Source: Paralithodes platypus (taxonomy: Eukaryota > Arthropoda > Malacostraca > Decapoda > Lithodidae). From it: a DNA stretch of 64,000 nucleotides. Both the position numbers and the translations under genes were made by a program. The notes beneath the pieces were generated by a model. The model had not been told where the DNA came from, ran no database searches, and saw only the letters and a list, made by a program, of their open reading frames with translations. Below, piece by piece: positions 60,344 to 64,000 of the stretch (position 1 is the stretch's first letter; every line of letters starts with the position of its first letter). The stretch is taken from NCBI GenBank assembly GCA_032716605.1, contig CM064506.1, positions 2,759,871 through 2,823,870 on the forward strand, written 5' to 3'.

Positions 60344-60485
60344 CTTGATTAGCGTAAAGCATAAGTGCGCAGAATTTCGATGTGAGTATCTTAGGTTCGA
60401 ATCCTTGGAGTGTCACATGTATTTGTTGATTTCATTAATTGAGTTTAGAAGTGAAGTTGGTTGTTGGAAAAAACATAATTCCCTT
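60344..60485 (+). mobile_element. tRNA-derived SINE
   Basis: tagcgtaaagcataagtgcg, gtgagtatcttaggttcgaa, tccttggagtgtcacatgta, tgatttcattaattgagttt. Same family as 28236 and (inverted) 6525. Its 3-prime end is close to the assembly gap. Confidence 0.75.
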
Positions 60486-60491
60486 GAATTC

Positions 60492-60591
60492 NNNNNNNNN
60501 NNNNNNNNNNNNNNNNNNNNNNNNNNNNNNNNNNNNNNNNNNNNNNNNNNNNNNNNNNNNNNNNNNNNNNNNNNNNNNNNNNNNNNNNNNN
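60492..60591. other. assembly gap of 100 N
   Basis: Exactly 100 undetermined bases, the usual placeholder for a join of unknown length. ORFs running across it are meaningless. Confidence 0.99.
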
Positions 60592-63500
60592 CGCGATAGG
60601 TCCTCACGGAAGGCTCCCTATAGGGAACGCGATAGGCCCAACGGAACCAAGACCATAAAAAAGAAAACACCCCTTCCAAAAAAAAAAAAGGTGCTATCAA
60701 CACAAAGGAATTTGTCTCTAGGTGAAGATAATTCCCCTCCAGTACTCATCCATTTAAATCGCACCCACCCCCTCGCCCCTCCGCCCAATCGCCCCTTCCC
60801 CACCTTATTCCCCCCTCCCTCCCCTCCTGTCCAATTGTTTGGACACTTGATCATCAGTGTTTTGGAGGACAAGCAACCTAGAAGGGTCACTAGACCGATT
60901 GTTTGCTTGATTTCCTTTGTACTCCTTGGTACCTCCTCAATTATCACCTATTTTTCCTCTTATTATCATCATTTTATCGGTTATTTTTCTCTCTCCTCGA
61001 TAAATGTAGCACAAGTGGGTTGCAGAAAGAAATCGTTATGTGAACAACCCATACAACCGTCCCACACCGCCCCGCTCGTCCTCAGTTAGCCTCACAGACA
61101 GCGAGAGAGGAGGGTTGCCTGTGGCTCTCTCTCCGCCGTATATTATGACCTGCGATGGCCAATATCTTCGTTTCTCAACCACCCAAATGCTTTTTCCACC
61201 TTATTTATAGCACTCTTGAAGGTTCCATATATACATCATATATGTAAAAATAAAGCATACCGAAAACACATAATGGTCTATATTGTCATATAACGAATTC
61301 TGTCAGAATCCAAGGGCTAGAAATGCACAAAGAACTACCACTAGCCCCTAGGTCTATTTTGCGCTTGTCAAGTTAATAAAGGATCCTCCTAGTGTACAAA
61401 TATGCTCACATATATACTCCCCCCCACAAAACCAGACATGTTCACCTTGGAACACCCACACATAAACTCAATTGCAAACAAATTTGCTCACTTTGGTAAA
61501 AACTCCGATAAGTGTTCCGAGAACATTTACATACAAACCGAAACTTTGAAGAAACTATTTACAGTAAAAATCAATAGTTCTCTAAAACCCTTGTAAAATT
61601 GTTTTGCGTTATACGGTATCCTAGAACAAAGGGATATTAACTTAGCACTTCTACACTGTGGTATCAATAGTAATAAACAGGCATGCATGGAGAATGTTTT
61701 TTGGTGTACAGATGAGTGAACCCGTGGTAATTTGGGGGAAGGTGTCAGGTGCAAGTTGGATTTTTTTTTTTTTTTTTTTTTTTTGTTTTAATATTATTTT
61801 AACCGACACTCCTGAGCTCTACCAAAGAAATCTCATAGGCATGGCCCGAAGGATTCGATCAAGATATATAACTAAACGATTCAAGATAGATCGGGAAGGT
61901 CAGTAGGGGAACAACTCTAGGAAGGTGAAGACACGCAAACCATTCTAGCCATTTTCCCCAGTTCAGCCTGACCATCAGAAGCTCCACAATCAGAGCTCTT
62001 AGAGGGCAGGGAAAGGCCGAAGGATGAGGCAAGACCTGCTACAAACCCGCAACACCAACCAGGAATGGATCAGGGCGAAGAATGAAAGATCCGGTCGAAG
62101 GTAGAAAAAAAAAACACATCTGAGAAGAAAGCAAAATGCATTACCTAAGGGAATCAATTCAATTCACGGGCCACCCATCAACCGAATATGACAAATCAGG
62201 TCAGGAGTCCTGCTACCTAGTCAGGCCAGGGATACGCTGATATATTCTGCCCTGATGACAAGCCAAACTGGTACAGAATAAGAATAGAAAGGGAAAAACA
62301 TGTGAATTAGGAATTGAAAAACTACTCAAAATTAGTCAAGCTGAGGACGAAAGCTCGAGGGGAGAGAGGGAGGTAAACAACCACACAACCCTCCCCCCTC
62401 AATGCTCCATCCGCCGTTCCCCCAAAGCCCCCCAACCCCGTCAAGGAAGAGTATAATCATGGGGGTGCAAGTTGGACTACATAATAGTCCATAAGGCGCC
62501 TTGCCCTGGATATGGGTTTTCCATGAAGGGTGCGCCTGGAATTGTTCTGTGTGACTTGTGGTTTCCGGCTCTGCTTCAGGTCTGCCTGCCGAGATCCCGG
62601 AACCTCTCCGTGTGGTCAGGGTAGTGCTTGAGGGACCTTGTTGACCCCACGGTCTCTGGGTCTTCTCCTGGATGACCTAGAATGTATGTGACTTTGTATT
62701 TTGTTGTTTGTGTGTTCCATTGTTTTCTGTTGTGTTGTCACTATTCTGTCTTGAGTTCCCCCCCCCCAAAAAAAAAAGGAAAGGTGGGTATTGGGCCTGA
62801 GTATATAGATAGATAGAGTAGGAACCAATATTACTAGTCACAGGCTATTAGAAACAAATGAGGACTCTCAAGGGAATCAGGGTTTCACCAAACTGTGACG
62901 TGGACTGTAATTATAAATGCCGACACCACATTATATTAAAATGTCTGCTACAATCAACCCAAGTGCAGTACTGTCAACATTCAATAGTTCAACAAAAAAA
63001 CATGTAATTGTGTGAAATCTAGAGAGCGGGACAATAACTTGGCAATTTATATGACATGAAACAAGTGCTGCTGCTACTCACACTGTAGTGAGGGATTGTA
63101 CAACTTGACAACTAACTACTGGTCTAATTGAGGCTCCTTTGACCTGGTTTAGAGCAACTCTCACAAAATGCAGTTGGGTTAGAGAGGGATCTGCCTTATT
63201 TGGGCCAATTGGGCTTTCTTCAGACTCACATTTTCTTATGTTCTTATTTTCTTAAGTCACTTTAGGCATAAGTTCCCAGCCTTTTCAGGCCCTACCCACC
63301 TAAAAGACATTCCCTTCCTCTCATCTTTCTTTCTCCATCTTACAGAGGTGTGCAGCAGTGAAATGGAGAGAGTTGCCTTTGGCCAACAGCATCGTTGTGG
63401 CTGGGTAAATGTAAGGATATGATAGGCACTTTCACTGGTGAGTCGAAGGGGACCCCCTGTTAACCTTCGTAAGCTCGTTTCGGTAAAGAGAGAAATGAAC

Positions 63501-64000
63501 TAGCGAGGGAATATAACATTGACGTTTACAGTGCTGTACTAGATACAGTGGCAGGCTTTAAGTCTACTCTTCAAGTCTCGAGTAGGAAAAATAATTATAT
63601 TTTGCAATCCCTCAGCCCTACCCTCTTCCCATCCGCCCCTTACCAAAGCTTCATCCCTCCCCTCTTCCCTTACAAAAAACGATTTGAAACACACAAGACC
63701 TGCGACTGTAACTTGAAATAACACCGTTTATGCCCAAGATTTTCTGCAAACAATTGTTATTGAACTGGTTAATTTTCTTTCCTTACATTCTGACAGACAT
63801 GATAAGTTATTCTTATCGTTTCAAACAGCTCATACTTTAAATATATTTATTTAGTAAACAACCTACCTATACAATAAATGGCAGGTTCTCACAACATACC
63901 AAACATTATAATTACTTGAACCATGAAAGAAGAGAACTGATAATGTAAATGGAACAGATGATAAATAATATACAGTAAAGTAATTACAGTAGGGTCCCGA
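60592..64000. repeat. 3.3-kb unit, second copy, indel-rich
   Basis: Follows 56984-60264 base for base but with frequent one- to three-base insertions, deletions and homopolymer differences (for example accttggtacctcctcaatt against actcctttgtactcctcaatt-type sequence), and is about 130 bp longer. It ends at the window edge on the same gtcccga as copy one. Confidence 0.9.

Noticed and set aside
60345..61089. ORFs running through the N gap
   Set aside because: Translation across undetermined bases is meaningless, and the flanking sequence is repeat.

Overview
This window is eukaryotic and reads like an arthropod genome, most likely a decapod crustacean. The reasons are (TTAGG)n-type telomeric repeats, one multi-exon gene with ordinary GT-AG introns, CR1-like and RTE-like LINE fragments, tRNA-derived SINEs, many miniature inverted-repeat elements, and very abundant simple repeats. 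The species assignment is inference. No bacterial, viral or CRISPR features are visible.

The only convincing host gene lies on the minus strand between 44994 (ATG) and 27392 (stop). Eight coding exons join in phase into a 1027-residue protein with an N-terminal von Willebrand factor A (VWA) domain (metal-site motif DVSGS at residues 56-60, GGTDL at 110-114, TDGG at 139-142). Its long middle and C-terminal parts are unfamiliar to me. Its introns hold most of the transposons between 27 and 45 kb: a long CR1-like LINE in intron 5, a three-level nest in intron 3, a SINE that makes up nearly all of 178-bp intron 4, and a degenerate partial copy of exon 3.

The rest is repeats. The dominant theme is a set of short elements flanked by TTAA with terminal inverted repeats of the type TTAACCC(C)T..., or TTAAGGGGGA in one family. 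At least seven families are separable here; I label them F1-F8 (F1 is a nearly full palindrome of about 220 bp). They repeatedly sit inside one another, and in several places the split halves of the host element rejoin exactly at TTAA. Other families are a CTATAGTCTATT-ended palindromic element (F9), a TA-flanked element, large foldbacks with telomere-like or G-rich arms, and tandem satellites with units of 30, 38, 49, 60 and about 133 bp.

Layout: 0-13.4 kb is dense with nested TTAA elements; 13.4-16.4 kb has nested F4/F5, CR1 copy A and F3; 17-27 kb has SINEs, F6/F7 elements and LINE fragments; 27.4-45 kb is the VWA gene with transposon-filled introns; 45-56 kb has minisatellites, doubly interrupted elements, foldbacks and LINE relics; 57-64 kb is one unit of about 3.3 kb present twice around a 100-N gap. 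The second copy looks like unpolished long-read sequence and is probably an assembly duplicate.
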